Shown here: positions 21,417 through 30,644 of the stretch, piece by piece
Numbering within the stretch: the stretch's first letter is position 1
Layout of the letters: the number at the start of each line of letters is the position of its first letter
Assembly (NCBI RefSeq): GCF_006494365.1
Contig: NZ_VHIP01000016.1
Span: 1 to 64,000 of the forward strand
Source: Aestuariibacter sp. GS-14
Lineage (GTDB): Bacteria > Pseudomonadota > Gammaproteobacteria > Enterobacterales > Alteromonadaceae
Reading direction: 5' to 3'
Length of the DNA stretch: 64,000 nt
Program-made: the position numbers and the translations under genes
Notes under the pieces: model-generated
Databases searched by the model: none
Seen by the model: only the letters and a program-made list of their open reading frames with translations
What the model was told of the DNA's origin: nothing

Positions 21417-22034
21417 TCAGGCGTCGCGGTATCCCAGTTTCGCCAGGATGCCTTCGACATTTTCATGGTGTTTGGCTTGCCATTCATCCAGTGTCATTCC
21501 ACCGTCTTTCTCGGCGCGCTGCCAGGCAATTTGAAATGCTTCGGCGGCTGACGCTTGTGGGATAACAGCAATACCTTCTTGATCAGCCACTATGATATCA
21601 CCGGGATGCACAGTAACACCACCGCACTGGACCGGTTGATTTAACGGATCAACGCACTTTTTGGCGCCCGGCTTAGGCACAACACCACGAGCATACACAG
21701 CAAAGCCCATTGCTTCGACTTCACCGATATCGCGGATCACCCCGTCCACCACAAACCCTGCAATGCCGCGTTTTTGCGCGATAGCACATACATTACCACC
21801 CGCAACAGCAAACTGGTCATCGGCTTCAACCACAATGACATCACCGGGATTTGCGCGATATATGGCAGCATGCAACATCAAATGGTCGCCTGGCTGACAC
21901 TTAACGGTAAACGCAGGGCCAAATATTTTAGGTGCCGGTTTCCATAGTGAATGTATTGCGTAGTCCATAAACTGTTCACGCGGCAGTGCATCCGCGTACT
22001 CGCATACCGATACGTCATTAAAATTGATGCTCAT
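21417..22034 (-). CDS. RraA-family protein / HMG aldolase-like
   Basis: This 205-residue protein belongs to the RraA/4-hydroxy-4-methyl-2-oxoglutarate aldolase fold. The conserved segment GGNVCAIAQKRGIAGFVVDG continues into VIRD, carrying the Arg and Asp that bind the divalent metal-pyruvate complex in aldolases of this family. Start ATG 22034 (MSINFNDVS) is chosen because AAAGGA lies 7 bases before it. It could be an aldolase/oxaloacetate decarboxylase; a role as an RNase E inhibitor is less likely, because the catalytic Arg-Asp pair is kept. Confidence 0.8.
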   Translation of the reverse strand: MSINFNDVSVCEYADALPREQFMDYAIHSLWKPAPKIFGPAFTVKCQPGDHLMLHAAIYRANPGDVIVVEADDQFAVAGGNVCAIAQKRGIAGFVVDGVIRDIGEVEAMGFAVYARGVVPKPGAKKCVDPLNQPVQCGGVTVHPGDIIVADQEGIAVIPQASAAEAFQIAWQRAEKDGGMTLDEWQAKHHENVEGILAKLGYRDA

Positions 22035-22131
22035 GGTGTAATCCTTTGAGTCGAAGGTTTGCTTGTTCCTCACTATATCAACCCCGTTTCATTTGGGGAG
22101 TAGATAAGGTGTATTTTCAATATAACCAGCT

Positions 22132-23037
22132 GTGTTATCTTGGCCCTTTTATTTCGCATGGAATTCATTGCCTGCTATGGAATTCATTAATTTGCATGTA
22201 ATTGCTGCGCTGATCTATTCCGGCCTTGTGCTGTTAAGTGCACTTTCTGCAAATAAAATCCTGCGCTACGGCATTCCACTACTCTCGATTTTGCTATCCG
22301 TCGCCATTGATACCGATGTTGTCTTTGTCATGCAGGCAGTTGGTTATATTGGCGTCACTTTTTTACTGAAAACGCAAAAAGGATTGCCAGATTGGCTAAA
22401 GTACTTTCTATGGGCCGTTTGGGGAATTCTCAGCGTCGGCCTGCTAACGCACACATTACCAGGCTACAGCGGTATTCAGCTCACTGTCCTTGAGTCGGTA
22501 AAAGCCAATAGCTTAGCTACTATTGTTTACCTGAATACAGATAAAGTATTGATTGCCTGGTCTTTACTGTTGTGGATTCCGATTTGGCAACGCTGTGCAA
22601 CGTTCACACACTCACATTCGCCAAAATGGCTGCCTTTTCTCATCGCCATTACGGGCATCCCGGCAATTTTGTTTTTAGCAACGCAATTGGGGTTGATTCA
22701 ATGGCAGCCCGAACTGAACAACCTTATTGTTATTATCGTGATTTCAAACCTCCTCAACACCTGTTTTACCGAAGAGTTACTGTTCAGAGGCTTAATGCAA
22801 TCATGGTTATCCACAAAGTTGGGCGTGGTTGGTGGGCTTTTGATTACCGGCATGTTATTTGGACTCGCCCATTTTACAGGGGGATATCTCTACGTCTGCC
22901 TGGCCATTATGGCGGGACTCCTGTACGGGCTGATATATGTGCTAAGTGGACGTCTTATTTGGTCTGTTATGTGTCACTGGATGTTGAATAGCGCGCATGT
23001 ACTTCTGTTAACCTGGCCCGTAGTTAAGCCAGGTTAA
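22132..23037 (+). CDS. CPBP family intramembrane metalloprotease
   Basis: This protein is mostly hydrophobic, with about eight membrane segments. The C-terminal half holds the three CPBP (Abi/CAAX) motifs: TEELLFRG (EExxxR), FGLAH and HWMLNSAH. These ligate a metal within the membrane in this protease family. The frame can begin at GTG 22132 (301 residues) or ATG 22177 (286 residues); neither has a good ribosome-binding site, so the start is open. The substrate is unknown. It is convergent with the RidA gene. Confidence 0.8.
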   Translation: MLSWPFYFAWNSLPAMEFINLHVIAALIYSGLVLLSALSANKILRYGIPLLSILLSVAIDTDVVFVMQAVGYIGVTFLLKTQKGLPDWLKYFLWAVWGILSVGLLTHTLPGYSGIQLTVLESVKANSLATIVYLNTDKVLIAWSLLLWIPIWQRCATFTHSHSPKWLPFLIAITGIPAILFLATQLGLIQWQPELNNLIVIIVISNLLNTCFTEELLFRGLMQSWLSTKLGVVGGLLITGMLFGLAHFTGGYLYVCLAIMAGLLYGLIYVLSGRLIWSVMCHWMLNSAHVLLLTWPVVKPG

Positions 23038-23047
23038 CAATATCGTC

Positions 23048-23572
23048 TTATTCTGGCCGAACGGCAGTGACTTCAATTTCAACCAGATAATGCGGGTTTG
23101 CTAAACCTGCAATCTGTAACGCTGAACGCGAAGGCAGATTTGGCTGGGCTTCTGTGCCGAAGAACTGCGTGTATCCGCGCATAAAACCGGCGAAGTCCAT
23201 CTTGCCATCCATTGCCGGATCGCCTACCAGAAAGGCTTGCATCTTAATCACATCGCCCATGGTTAATCCCAGACTTTTCAGGTTTTCGTCAATGCGATTT
23301 AACACGCTCACGGTTTGCATTTCAGTATCACCGTATGCTTCCGCGCTATTTGCAGGCGCATCCGGATTACTCACGCCTGGGACTGCACCGCTTAAAAACA
23401 CAATAGTGCTGGTAGCCGGTACTTCCGATGCACGTAAAATGGGGAAGTCTGAACCAATCAACCCATGACGGATCACGGTTTCTTTGGCGGGAGGGGTGGC
23501 ATCGGCATCGTTACATCCCGTCATGGAGACCAAGGCACTGAGCAAAAGTGGGGCAATAATTCGTTTTTTCAT
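23048..23572 (-). CDS. RidA-family lipoprotein
   Basis: This 174-residue protein has a lipoprotein signal with lipobox SMTGC (Cys20), followed by a RidA/YjgF domain from about residue 45. The PSRSALQIAGL segment carries the arginine that in RidA binds the carboxylate of enamine/imine intermediates. Classical RidA is cytosolic and hydrolyses reactive imines released by amine-forming or amine-oxidising enzymes. This version should be anchored on the periplasmic side. It lies 17 bases after a cytochrome c gene and downstream of a flavin amine oxidase, probably as one operon. Hydrolysis of the oxidase's imine product is a logical inference. Confidence 0.85.
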   Translation of the reverse strand: MKKRIIAPLLLSALVSMTGCNDADATPPAKETVIRHGLIGSDFPILRASEVPATSTIVFLSGAVPGVSNPDAPANSAEAYGDTEMQTVSVLNRIDENLKSLGLTMGDVIKMQAFLVGDPAMDGKMDFAGFMRGYTQFFGTEAQPNLPSRSALQIAGLANPHYLVEIEVTAVRPE

Positions 23573-23589
23573 GTTTGCGTTCCTGTATT

Positions 23590-23988
23590 TTATCGTTGAG
23601 CAATGGTTTTTACGTCGTTAGCACTAACGGCGTCGGTAAAGTGATTACCAAAATGACTGCGTGTGTAATTCACCACTTCGGCGATTTGTTCATCTGACAG
23701 ATACTGTTTCAGCGGAGGCATGCCGCCCATGCCGTTGCTTACCATGTAAATCACATAGGACGCGGCGGCGAGTTTAGGGTTTTGCGCCAATGCAGGATAC
23801 GCTCCCGCGCCTTTAGCTCCCTGTGCCATTGGCATATGGCAGCCCTGGCAAATGGCGTGATACAGCGCCTCACCAGTCACTTCCTCAAAGTTCGCACCTT
23901 CGGAAAAGCCCGCGTCATCTGTTGCATAAATGTAAGTGCTTACACACAGCATATTTACTAAAAATAATAGTTTTAATGATAATTTCAT
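23590..23988 (-). CDS. Periplasmic monohaem cytochrome c
   Basis: This 132-residue precursor has a cleavable signal (cleavage probably after residue 22, TYIYA). The haem site CQGCH is at residues 47-51, and a methionine-containing SNGMGGMPPLKQYLSD segment provides the distal ligand, as in small class I cytochromes. A GGAGG ribosome-binding site precedes the start. It sits 15 bases after the amine oxidase gene and 17 before the RidA gene. Position suggests that it accepts electrons from the flavoenzyme. Confidence 0.88.
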   Translation of the reverse strand: MKLSLKLLFLVNMLCVSTYIYATDDAGFSEGANFEEVTGEALYHAICQGCHMPMAQGAKGAGAYPALAQNPKLAAASYVIYMVSNGMGGMPPLKQYLSDEQIAEVVNYTRSHFGNHFTDAVSANDVKTIAQR

Positions 23989-24003
23989 TGCCTATCCTCC
24001 GGG

Positions 24004-25587
24004 TTAAACTGCCGTGCTTAACACTTTTTGATGTAATCGCTTAATGGCATCATGCGCAGACGATATAGCTCCTTCCTGCCAGGCAGGAAGATTGGATGCG
24101 TGTTCACCTGCCAGCACCAACCGTCCATCAACCTGACACAGGTTCTCGTAGTGTTGCTCACGTGATGCCTCTGTCCACATGCCATAACATCCCTGAGTCC
24201 ATGGCACCCGGTGCCAGCCTACTGAAATACCATTGTCGAACTCGTCTGCATATTGAGGGTGTATTTTTTTGCCGTATTCCACCGCTTTTTTCACTCGCTC
24301 CTCAGGTGTCAAAGAAGTAAATTCAAACGCGTTGGCTCCCCACACATAAGCGCCCAGCAATACACCTTTGCCTTTGTCACAGAATTTGGTGCTGGGATAA
24401 CTGATATTGGTAATAGGCAGATTGGTATAGCTTACGCCGCCATAAATGGCATCGTCTTGCTCCCAGAAGCGACGTTTGAATTCGAGACCTACTTTCACCG
24501 ATGCCGCATAAGGCACTGCGCGAATTGCGGCCTGCATGCCAGAACTCGCCTTAACGGGAATTTGGCTGAGAATAGACAGTGGAATGGTACATACACACCA
24601 ATCCGCCTGAGCGGTTTTAGCAACGCCTTGCTGCTCATACTCTACGCTAACGCCTTTGTCACTTTGGTTAATTCTGGTGACTTTGGCGCCGTAATGAATG
24701 GTATCACCTACGCGCTTTTCAAACGCCTTGGCAATATTGTCCATGCCGCCTACCGGTTGGAAAATGCTGCTCTGAAACTCAATATCCTGACCATTAACAA
24801 TGTACTTCCAAAGTTCAGATTGCAGCAGGGCGCTTCTGTCCATCAGTTCGCTGGGTTGCGGCTTGGGCGATAAACCGCCGCCAGGAGGAATGGCAAATCC
24901 GCGCCGTAAGCTCACTTCGTAAGACTTTTTGTATTCTGCGTTTTCATTCAGTGCGCCCCAATGACGCATCGATTCAAAGAGCTTTTCCCTGTCTTCCACA
25001 GAGAGTGCTTTATCCAGCCCACTTTGATTCGTTACTTTGGCGAGCAGCTCTGCAGCATAGCCCTGATAGTCGGCCTGTACTTCGCGATAACGCTGAGGCT
25101 TACCATCAAACGCGTGGGTAGAGTGAACCAATGCGTTGTAATTCACCTGGATAAACGGCTCAATGGGAATGTTGAACTCGTTGATATACGACATCACATG
25201 ATGATGATGGTATGGCACACGCCAAGGGCCCGGGTTAATGTAGTTCCCTTCGGCGAACTGGCACTGTTGCGTTGCGCCGCCAAGTTCGGTGTAGGAATCA
25301 CCGCCACGAAGTGTCCAGCAGCGACCACCAGCCCGCTGATTAAACTCAAGAATAGTAACCGTGTATCCGGCCTTACGCAGTTCATATGCCGCTGTCATTC
25401 CCGCCAGCCCGGCACCCAGTACCAACACTGATGCACCTTTTGGGGTGCTGCCCAGATTAAGTGTGCCGGGATGTGTCGATTCCGCTGCAAACCCAAGCGA
25501 TGTCATAGCCTGATACATGGCACCCGCACCTGCGGTCTTGCCGATCCAGCTCAATAACGCTCGTCGGCTCATTGATAGGTGATTCAA
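24004..25587 (-). CDS. Tat-exported flavin monoamine oxidase family protein
   Basis: The N-terminus has a twin-arginine signal, SRRALLSWIGKTAGAGAM, ending near FAAES. An FAD-binding Rossmann segment follows (VLVLGAGLAGMTAAYELRKA, then RAGGRCWTL), and the C-terminal GEHASNLPAWQEGAISS is the FAD motif of monoamine/L-amino acid oxidases. I chose TTG 25587 (527 residues) because an AAAGGGGGG site lies 6 bases upstream. ATG 25572 and ATG 25653 are possible alternatives. It heads an operon with a cytochrome c and a RidA lipoprotein, so it may be a dehydrogenase using the cytochrome rather than an oxygen-using oxidase. The substrate is unknown. Confidence 0.85.
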   Translation of the reverse strand: MNHLSMSRRALLSWIGKTAGAGAMYQAMTSLGFAAESTHPGTLNLGSTPKGASVLVLGAGLAGMTAAYELRKAGYTVTILEFNQRAGGRCWTLRGGDSYTELGGATQQCQFAEGNYINPGPWRVPYHHHHVMSYINEFNIPIEPFIQVNYNALVHSTHAFDGKPQRYREVQADYQGYAAELLAKVTNQSGLDKALSVEDREKLFESMRHWGALNENAEYKKSYEVSLRRGFAIPPGGGLSPKPQPSELMDRSALLQSELWKYIVNGQDIEFQSSIFQPVGGMDNIAKAFEKRVGDTIHYGAKVTRINQSDKGVSVEYEQQGVAKTAQADWCVCTIPLSILSQIPVKASSGMQAAIRAVPYAASVKVGLEFKRRFWEQDDAIYGGVSYTNLPITNISYPSTKFCDKGKGVLLGAYVWGANAFEFTSLTPEERVKKAVEYGKKIHPQYADEFDNGISVGWHRVPWTQGCYGMWTEASREQHYENLCQVDGRLVLAGEHASNLPAWQEGAISSAHDAIKRLHQKVLSTAV

Positions 25588-25746
25588 GAAAAGCCCCCCT
25601 TTATTTGAGAGTGAAAATGGTTGGGTGGCCTGACTATGCAGTAGCGGTGCCATCGGTGCCGCACTTACGGCAAAGTGTATAATATATACGACAACACCAA
25701 TAAACTGCCCCGATATGCACTAAAAACTGAATTCCGGCGTTCTCTA

Positions 25747-25782
25747 CGCTCGCCAATGCGCTCGCCAACGCGCTCACCAATA
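25747..25782. repeat. Three tandem 12-bp repeats in a divergent promoter region
   Basis: CGCTCGCCAATG, CGCTCGCCAACG and CGCTCACCAATA follow each other without gaps between the amine oxidase operon and the divergent hydrolase gene. They directly abut a palindrome at 25781-25799. They could be tandem binding sites or simple slippage. Confidence 0.6.
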
Positions 25783-25799
25783 GTGCACAAAATGCACTA
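25781..25799. promoter_or_regulatory. Operator-like palindrome TAGTGCA-N5-TGCACTA
   Basis: This perfect inverted repeat with 7-base arms and a 5-base spacer lies about 190 bases upstream of the amine oxidase start and 130 bases upstream of the hydrolase start. It is a plausible site for a dimeric regulator. No regulator gene is adjacent. Confidence 0.4.
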
Positions 25800-25929
25800 T
25801 CAACATGCATCAGTGAGGATTTTTCACCTCGGCTTTACCAGGACGGCGATAACATTTGCTTACTTCAAAAATTTGCTCAGCGTTTATAAGCGTGTAAGGC
25901 TTCTTATTTTTATCAACAGGATGTTTCGG

Positions 25930-26904
25930 ATGAATCGATTCGGTCTTTTACTGATCAGTTTTTCAGTACTGCTTGGTGCTAACGCCTTTGCAGACTCAAC
26001 CATGGACGAGCCCCAAAATTGCTTCCGAGGGCCTTTCGAAAGCTACGAGAAGTGGGAGACCGTAATGAACAAGAAAAAGCCGGGTTTTGATATTGAGGCT
26101 TTCCATCGCGCTTTCCCCGCTGAGAAATTTAACCAGCGCAAAGCAGAATTGGACTGCACAGACTTCACCTATCAGTCAGATCAATTCAATGTAGAAGGTT
26201 TTTACCTGGCTCCAAAATCGCCAGAAAAGCAGCTTCCTGTGGTTATATTTAATCGCGGTGGCAATGCAGGTTTCGGTTATATAGTCTTCGGCACAAAGAT
26301 GGATTTACCAGCGGAGCTTGCCAGCGAGGGGGATATTGTACTGGGTAGCCAGTATCGCGGTGCCAGTCGCCACTTAAGCAATAACGGCAATGATGAATTT
26401 GGCGGTGCGGACGTAAATGATGTACTGGCGTTAATTGACATCGCCAAAACACTGCCACAAGCCGATACATCGCGCATTGCGCTGGTTGGTTGGAGTCGCG
26501 GTGTGATGCAAAGCTACCTCTCTGCCAAACAGTTACCGAAGCTAAAAGCGATAGTATCGATAGCCGGCAATGCCGATCTTACCCAAGCCGTAGTTTGGCG
26601 CCCGGCAATGGAAAAAGTATACGCGGCCCGAATACCAGATTACGCCACCCAAAAACACCAGCGGCTTGCGGAGCGTTCGGTGATCAATTGGTTGGATAAA
26701 TTGCCTCCTGCGCCAATCTTAATGCTTCATGGCACTGCCGACGAACGCGTTAGCGCCGAACAATCCGTATTACTTGCCAAGGCTTTAAATGGAGCAGGTC
26801 ATAAGAATAAATTAATACTTTACGATGGCGATAACCATAGCTTGTCGAACAACCGTATCCAGGCCTTTACTGAAATCAAAACCTGGCTAAACCAATATCT
26901 GTAA
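25930..26904 (+). CDS. Exported alpha/beta hydrolase (prolyl oligopeptidase-like)
   Basis: This is a 324-residue precursor with signal MNRFGLLLISFSVLLGANAFA. The nucleophile elbow is GWSRG, preceded by the oxyanion-side VVIFNRGGN segment. APILMLHGTADERVS and YDGDNHSL supply the likely Asp and His of the triad. I chose ATG 25930 because AGGA lies 8 bases upstream and because it gives a clean signal peptide; a frame open from 25675 adds unlikely residues. It fits a dipeptidyl-peptidase/acyl-peptidase-like periplasmic hydrolase. The substrate is not known. Confidence 0.8.
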   Translation: MNRFGLLLISFSVLLGANAFADSTMDEPQNCFRGPFESYEKWETVMNKKKPGFDIEAFHRAFPAEKFNQRKAELDCTDFTYQSDQFNVEGFYLAPKSPEKQLPVVIFNRGGNAGFGYIVFGTKMDLPAELASEGDIVLGSQYRGASRHLSNNGNDEFGGADVNDVLALIDIAKTLPQADTSRIALVGWSRGVMQSYLSAKQLPKLKAIVSIAGNADLTQAVVWRPAMEKVYAARIPDYATQKHQRLAERSVINWLDKLPPAPILMLHGTADERVSAEQSVLLAKALNGAGHKNKLILYDGDNHSLSNNRIQAFTEIKTWLNQYL

Positions 26905-26994
26905 GGACACAATACTGCGGTTGGTGGCAAAAAATCGGGTTTGTCGTAAACTGATGTAACAGAGAGTTACTACGCACTAACCCCGGCTGGCATT

Positions 26995-27714
26995 ATGTTA
27001 AACACATCGAGTCTGCGCTGTAAGCGAGCTATTTTTGCTGTTGTGCTAATTTTATTTACACAGGTTGGCATAGCAAATCAACCTGAACTGGCAAAAGCGG
27101 AAGTGGCCGTTTTCGCCGTTGAATATCCCCCGTTTACTACGATGGAAGCAGCAGATCGGGGCATTAATTTTCAGCTACTTGCCAAAACGATTGGGCATAA
27201 ATTCACGATATCCCCCCGCTTTGTGCCCCCTGCCCGAGCAGGAGAAATATTGCGCCATGAGCCATGGTGCATCAGCTTTTATCCACCGAAAGGCATGGAC
27301 GATACAGTACGCTTTTTCCCTTTGTCTGAGCAGCGCGTTGAACTTGCGTTTTATCGGGCCGCCAGTAACGCACCCACTATTTCAAACCTTGACACATTAG
27401 CAGGGCAACGTGTTGCTGTGCTCCGGGTTAAAAAGCTTGGTACATTTCATCAACCTCTGCTGGATGCTGGTGCTGAATTAGTGATGACAGAGTCGGTTGC
27501 GCAAGGATTGGAATTACTAAAGTTTGGTCGGGTAGATCACATTCTTGCCGATGAGGTTGGTGTGTCAGAAGCACTGAATAAACTTGATAATATGCCGGTG
27601 ATGGAACGCTCTGAATATGTTTACTTCGAAACGCATGTGGGTGCCCACCTGAATACCCAATGCAAACACTACAACGACTTAGTTGCGCTATTTGGCAATA
27701 TCCAGTCCCAGTAA
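26995..27714 (+). CDS. Periplasmic solute-binding protein family 3-like
   Basis: This 239-residue precursor has a signal ending near TQVGIA. The rest has the two-lobed pattern of bacterial extracellular solute-binding protein family 3 (VFAVEYPPFTTMEAADRGIN near the N-terminus, then LAGQRVAVLRVKKLG opening the second lobe). No permease or ATPase gene lies nearby, and the protein is short. It may therefore be one of the orphan binding-protein homologues common in Alteromonadales, with a sensory or unknown role. Confidence 0.7.
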   Translation: MLNTSSLRCKRAIFAVVLILFTQVGIANQPELAKAEVAVFAVEYPPFTTMEAADRGINFQLLAKTIGHKFTISPRFVPPARAGEILRHEPWCISFYPPKGMDDTVRFFPLSEQRVELAFYRAASNAPTISNLDTLAGQRVAVLRVKKLGTFHQPLLDAGAELVMTESVAQGLELLKFGRVDHILADEVGVSEALNKLDNMPVMERSEYVYFETHVGAHLNTQCKHYNDLVALFGNIQSQ

Positions 27715-28128
27715 TTAGTTGGCCATCACTGGAGAGGATAACGCCAACAGCGTTACCATTGCCAATTCAGCATAAGCAGCAGGCACAAAAATGTGATCGT
27801 GATAATACGCTGCCACCACATTTGCACTTATGCCTTTTGCGGTCAACGCCGCACTCATTGCCGCAGTCATACCCACCGCCTCCAGACTGGAATGCACCTT
27901 ACAGGTTATGCAGCGAAATACGCCGTTATACACCAATCTCGCATTAAGTGCGGCGTTCTCAGTCAGGATCAGTGTGGTACCTTCGACTTCCTGGAACATG
28001 CCTATTGGTTTTAGTGAGTCGAACAACTCTGAGCTAAAACCAGGGAGAGTCACAAACACATAATTTTCCGGGAGCAGTTCAGGTGACAGGCCTTTGAGCA
28101 AGCTGTTTAAATCTGTTTCGCCACCCAT
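27715..28128 (-). CDS. ACT domain-containing protein
   Basis: This 137-residue protein has two ACT-like halves. The first carries PENYVFVTLPG, and the second carries VHSSLEAVGMTAAMSAALTAKGISANVVAAYYHDHIFVP, matching the ACT_3/ACT_7 arrangement of small stand-alone regulators. Such domains usually bind amino acids. A GGAG lies 6 bases before the ATG. It is 16 bases downstream of... the dbpA side on the same strand order, but no shared pathway is evident. The effector and the target are unknown. Confidence 0.75.
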   Translation of the reverse strand: MGGETDLNSLLKGLSPELLPENYVFVTLPGFSSELFDSLKPIGMFQEVEGTTLILTENAALNARLVYNGVFRCITCKVHSSLEAVGMTAAMSAALTAKGISANVVAAYYHDHIFVPAAYAELAMVTLLALSSPVMAN

Positions 28129-28144
28129 TATACGCTCCCGTTAT

Positions 28145-29518
28145 TTAAAGCTTAAAAGCCCGTACGCGCTTGCCTTTAATTTTGCCCTCGCGGAACAAGG
28201 CCAATGCGCGCTTTACACTGCGGGTTTTAACCGCCACGAAGCTTTCATTAGCCTGCACTTTTATTTTACCAATGTCGTCGGCGGGTACATCACCCTCCTG
28301 AGTTAATGCGCCTAAAATATCACCTGGGCGAAGCTTGGCTTTTTTACCGGCGCCAATGCGCAGGCATTTAAACTCAGGCTCGATAATGCGGTTGGCATGA
28401 AAGCGCAGGCCTTGAGCGCCTTTGCGTTTCAGATCTTCACCGGTATGGATCTCGATAGCGGCCAGCAACGCGCCTTCATTCTCACTCATCAGCGTATAAG
28501 CCATTCCCGGTTGTTCAGCACGACCCGTTCGGCCAATTCGGTGAATGTGTGCGTCGGGGTTTTCGCTTACTTCGTAATTCACCACACAATCTACCGCTGG
28601 AATATCCAGCCCTCGTGCAGCAACATCCGTTGCAACCAGAATGTTCAGGCAGTCACTGGCAAACTGCATAAGCACCTGATTGCGTTCGCTTTGCTCCATG
28701 TCGCCCTGAATAGCAGCAGCCACAAAACCTTCCTCAGCCAGTTTATCGGCCACTTCCTGCGTTGTTTTGCGCATGCGACAGAACACGATAGCACTCTTAG
28801 GTTGCTCCGTGGTTAACAAGGCTTTGAGTGCATTAAAGCGTTGCTTGTCTTCCACTTCGTAAACCAGTTGCGACACTTTGGCCCGGGCCGCAGAGTCAAC
28901 TTCAATGGTTTCAGGGGAGGTTAAATACTGCTTTGCCAGCTGAGTAGTAGCATCGGTAAAGGTAGCCGAGAACATCAGCGTTTGTACCGGTGCGCGCAAG
29001 CCACTAAAAATAGTGGCCAGATCATCCGTAAAACCCATGTCCAGCATGCGGTCTGCTTCATCAAATACCCGAACGCGTAGCTCATCCAGCGAAACTCGGT
29101 TCTTTTGCACGTGATCCATCACGCGCCCTGGCGTACCCACAATAATGTGGCAGCCGTGTTTAAGTGAGTTGATTTGCGGCCCCATTGGCAGCCCGCCACA
29201 CAAGGTTAATACCTTCACGTTAGGTAAATCCTTGGCCAGCAGACGGTATTGCTCTGCTACCTGCTCAGCCAATTCGCGGGTAGGACACAGTACCAGGGTT
29301 TGCAGCGCATTCAGGCTAACATCCAATTTTTGCAGGCTACCAGCAGCAAATGCCAGGGTTTTGCCCGAGCCGGTCTGCGCCTGAGCCAGTACGTCTTTGC
29401 CCTGAACAATAGCTGGCAATGCAGCCTGTTGTATGGGGCGTGGCGCGTTAAATCCGGCCTTTTCAATAGCCAGTAACAACTCTGGGCGTAACCCGAATGC
29501 AGAAAACAACTCACTCAT
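28145..29518 (-). CDS. dbpA: ATP-dependent RNA helicase DbpA
   Basis: This 457-residue DEAD-box protein has Walker A AQTGSGKT (residues 47-54), a DEAD box in RVRVFDEADRMLDMGF, SAT, and motif VI HRIGRTGR. The C-terminal about 75 residues (GDILGALTQEGDVPADDIGK and on to KRVRAFKL) match the RNA-binding domain by which DbpA recognises hairpin 92 of 23S rRNA. It acts in late 50S assembly. The pyrC gene lies immediately upstream on the same strand (6-base gap). Confidence 0.95.
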   Translation of the reverse strand: MSELFSAFGLRPELLLAIEKAGFNAPRPIQQAALPAIVQGKDVLAQAQTGSGKTLAFAAGSLQKLDVSLNALQTLVLCPTRELAEQVAEQYRLLAKDLPNVKVLTLCGGLPMGPQINSLKHGCHIIVGTPGRVMDHVQKNRVSLDELRVRVFDEADRMLDMGFTDDLATIFSGLRAPVQTLMFSATFTDATTQLAKQYLTSPETIEVDSAARAKVSQLVYEVEDKQRFNALKALLTTEQPKSAIVFCRMRKTTQEVADKLAEEGFVAAAIQGDMEQSERNQVLMQFASDCLNILVATDVAARGLDIPAVDCVVNYEVSENPDAHIHRIGRTGRAEQPGMAYTLMSENEGALLAAIEIHTGEDLKRKGAQGLRFHANRIIEPEFKCLRIGAGKKAKLRPGDILGALTQEGDVPADDIGKIKVQANESFVAVKTRSVKRALALFREGKIKGKRVRAFKL

Positions 29519-29524
29519 AAATAA

Positions 29525-30556
29525 TTACGCCAGTTTCCAGTTTAGTGTTTGACCCGCAAAAAACGGGACCATTTCAGTGCCATCCGCCAGCGTTACCAAG
29601 TCAGGCACCTGCCAGCTTTCTTTCACCAGGGTAATCGTGCCCGTATTGCGTGGTAAACCGTAAAAATCCGGGCCATTCTCGCTGGCGAATGCTTCAAATT
29701 TATCCATCGCGCCCAGTTGCTCGAAGACCTCGGCGTACAGCTCAATAGCACTCCACGCACTGTAACAACCCGCGCAACCACAGGCGTTTTCTTTGCGGTG
29801 CTTGGCGTGCGGTGCTGAATCGGTACCCAGGAAGAACTTCGTGGAGCCTTGTGCAACCACTTCGCGAAGACGCTGCTGATGGGTATTGCGTTTTAAAACG
29901 GGTAAGCAGTAGTTGTGCGGACGCACGCCGCCTACCAGTAAGTCATTGCGGTTTAGCAACAAATGTTGAGGCGTGATGGTAGCGGCAATGTTATCACCGT
30001 TACCCAGAACGAAATCCGCAGCATCGGCAGTAGTGATATGCTCGAATACTACTTTCAAACCCGGAAAGTCTTTTACAATCTTCGCCATGTACTGGTCGAT
30101 AAACACTTTTTCGCGATCGAAAATATCCACATGCGACTCGGTCACTTCACCATGGATCAACAGCAACACGCCGTCTTTTTCCATTTGCTCAAACACCGGA
30201 TACAACGCATTAATGCCTTTTACTGCAGCATCTGAGTTGGTGGTTGCGCCAGCCGGGTACAGCTTGCACGCTACTACGCCCGCAGCCTTGGCAGCTGTGA
30301 TGTCAGCGGGTGTGGTTTGGTTGGTCAGATACAAGGTCATCAATGGCTCGAACTGACTTCCGGCAGGACGTGCCGCTTCGATACGCGCTTTGTACGCCAT
30401 CGCCAGTTCAGCATTGGTTACCGGCGGCACCAGATTGGGCATCACAATCGCGCGGGCAAAACAGCGCGCCGTGGCTGGCACAGTTTCAGCCAGCATATCG
30501 TTGTCGCGAAAATGAAGATGCCAGTCATCTGGCTGACGAAGGGTAATTGATTGCAT
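29525..30556 (-). CDS. pyrC: Dihydroorotase
   Basis: This 343-residue type II dihydroorotase interconverts N-carbamoyl-aspartate and dihydroorotate in pyrimidine synthesis. HLHFRD near residue 15 supplies metal ligands, and [14 protein letters not shown] carries the lysine that is carbamylated to bridge the two zincs. LGTDSAPH near the C-terminal third carries the catalytic Asp. The length matches E. coli PyrC (348). No regulatory leader was recognised. Confidence 0.95.
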   Translation of the reverse strand: MQSITLRQPDDWHLHFRDNDMLAETVPATARCFARAIVMPNLVPPVTNAELAMAYKARIEAARPAGSQFEPLMTLYLTNQTTPADITAAKAAGVVACKLYPAGATTNSDAAVKGINALYPVFEQMEKDGVLLLIHGEVTESHVDIFDREKVFIDQYMAKIVKDFPGLKVVFEHITTADAADFVLGNGDNIAATITPQHLLLNRNDLLVGGVRPHNYCLPVLKRNTHQQRLREVVAQGSTKFFLGTDSAPHAKHRKENACGCAGCYSAWSAIELYAEVFEQLGAMDKFEAFASENGPDFYGLPRNTGTITLVKESWQVPDLVTLADGTEMVPFFAGQTLNWKLA

Positions 30557-30644
30557 TGCACCGGCCTCAAATACAGGTTAATTCAAGAAACGCGCGCATT
30601 ATAGCAAGAAACCCTCCGCTTTTGCTTTTTATTCAGACCGCTTA

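Noticed and set aside
24253-24873. 206-codon plus-strand open frame
   Set aside because: It lies antisense inside the amine oxidase gene and shows no protein-family likeness.
25675-25929. N-terminal 85-codon extension of the hydrolase frame
   Set aside because: The Arg/Ser/Pro-rich segment corresponds to tandem DNA repeats upstream of a clear signal peptide and Shine-Dalgarno at 25930.
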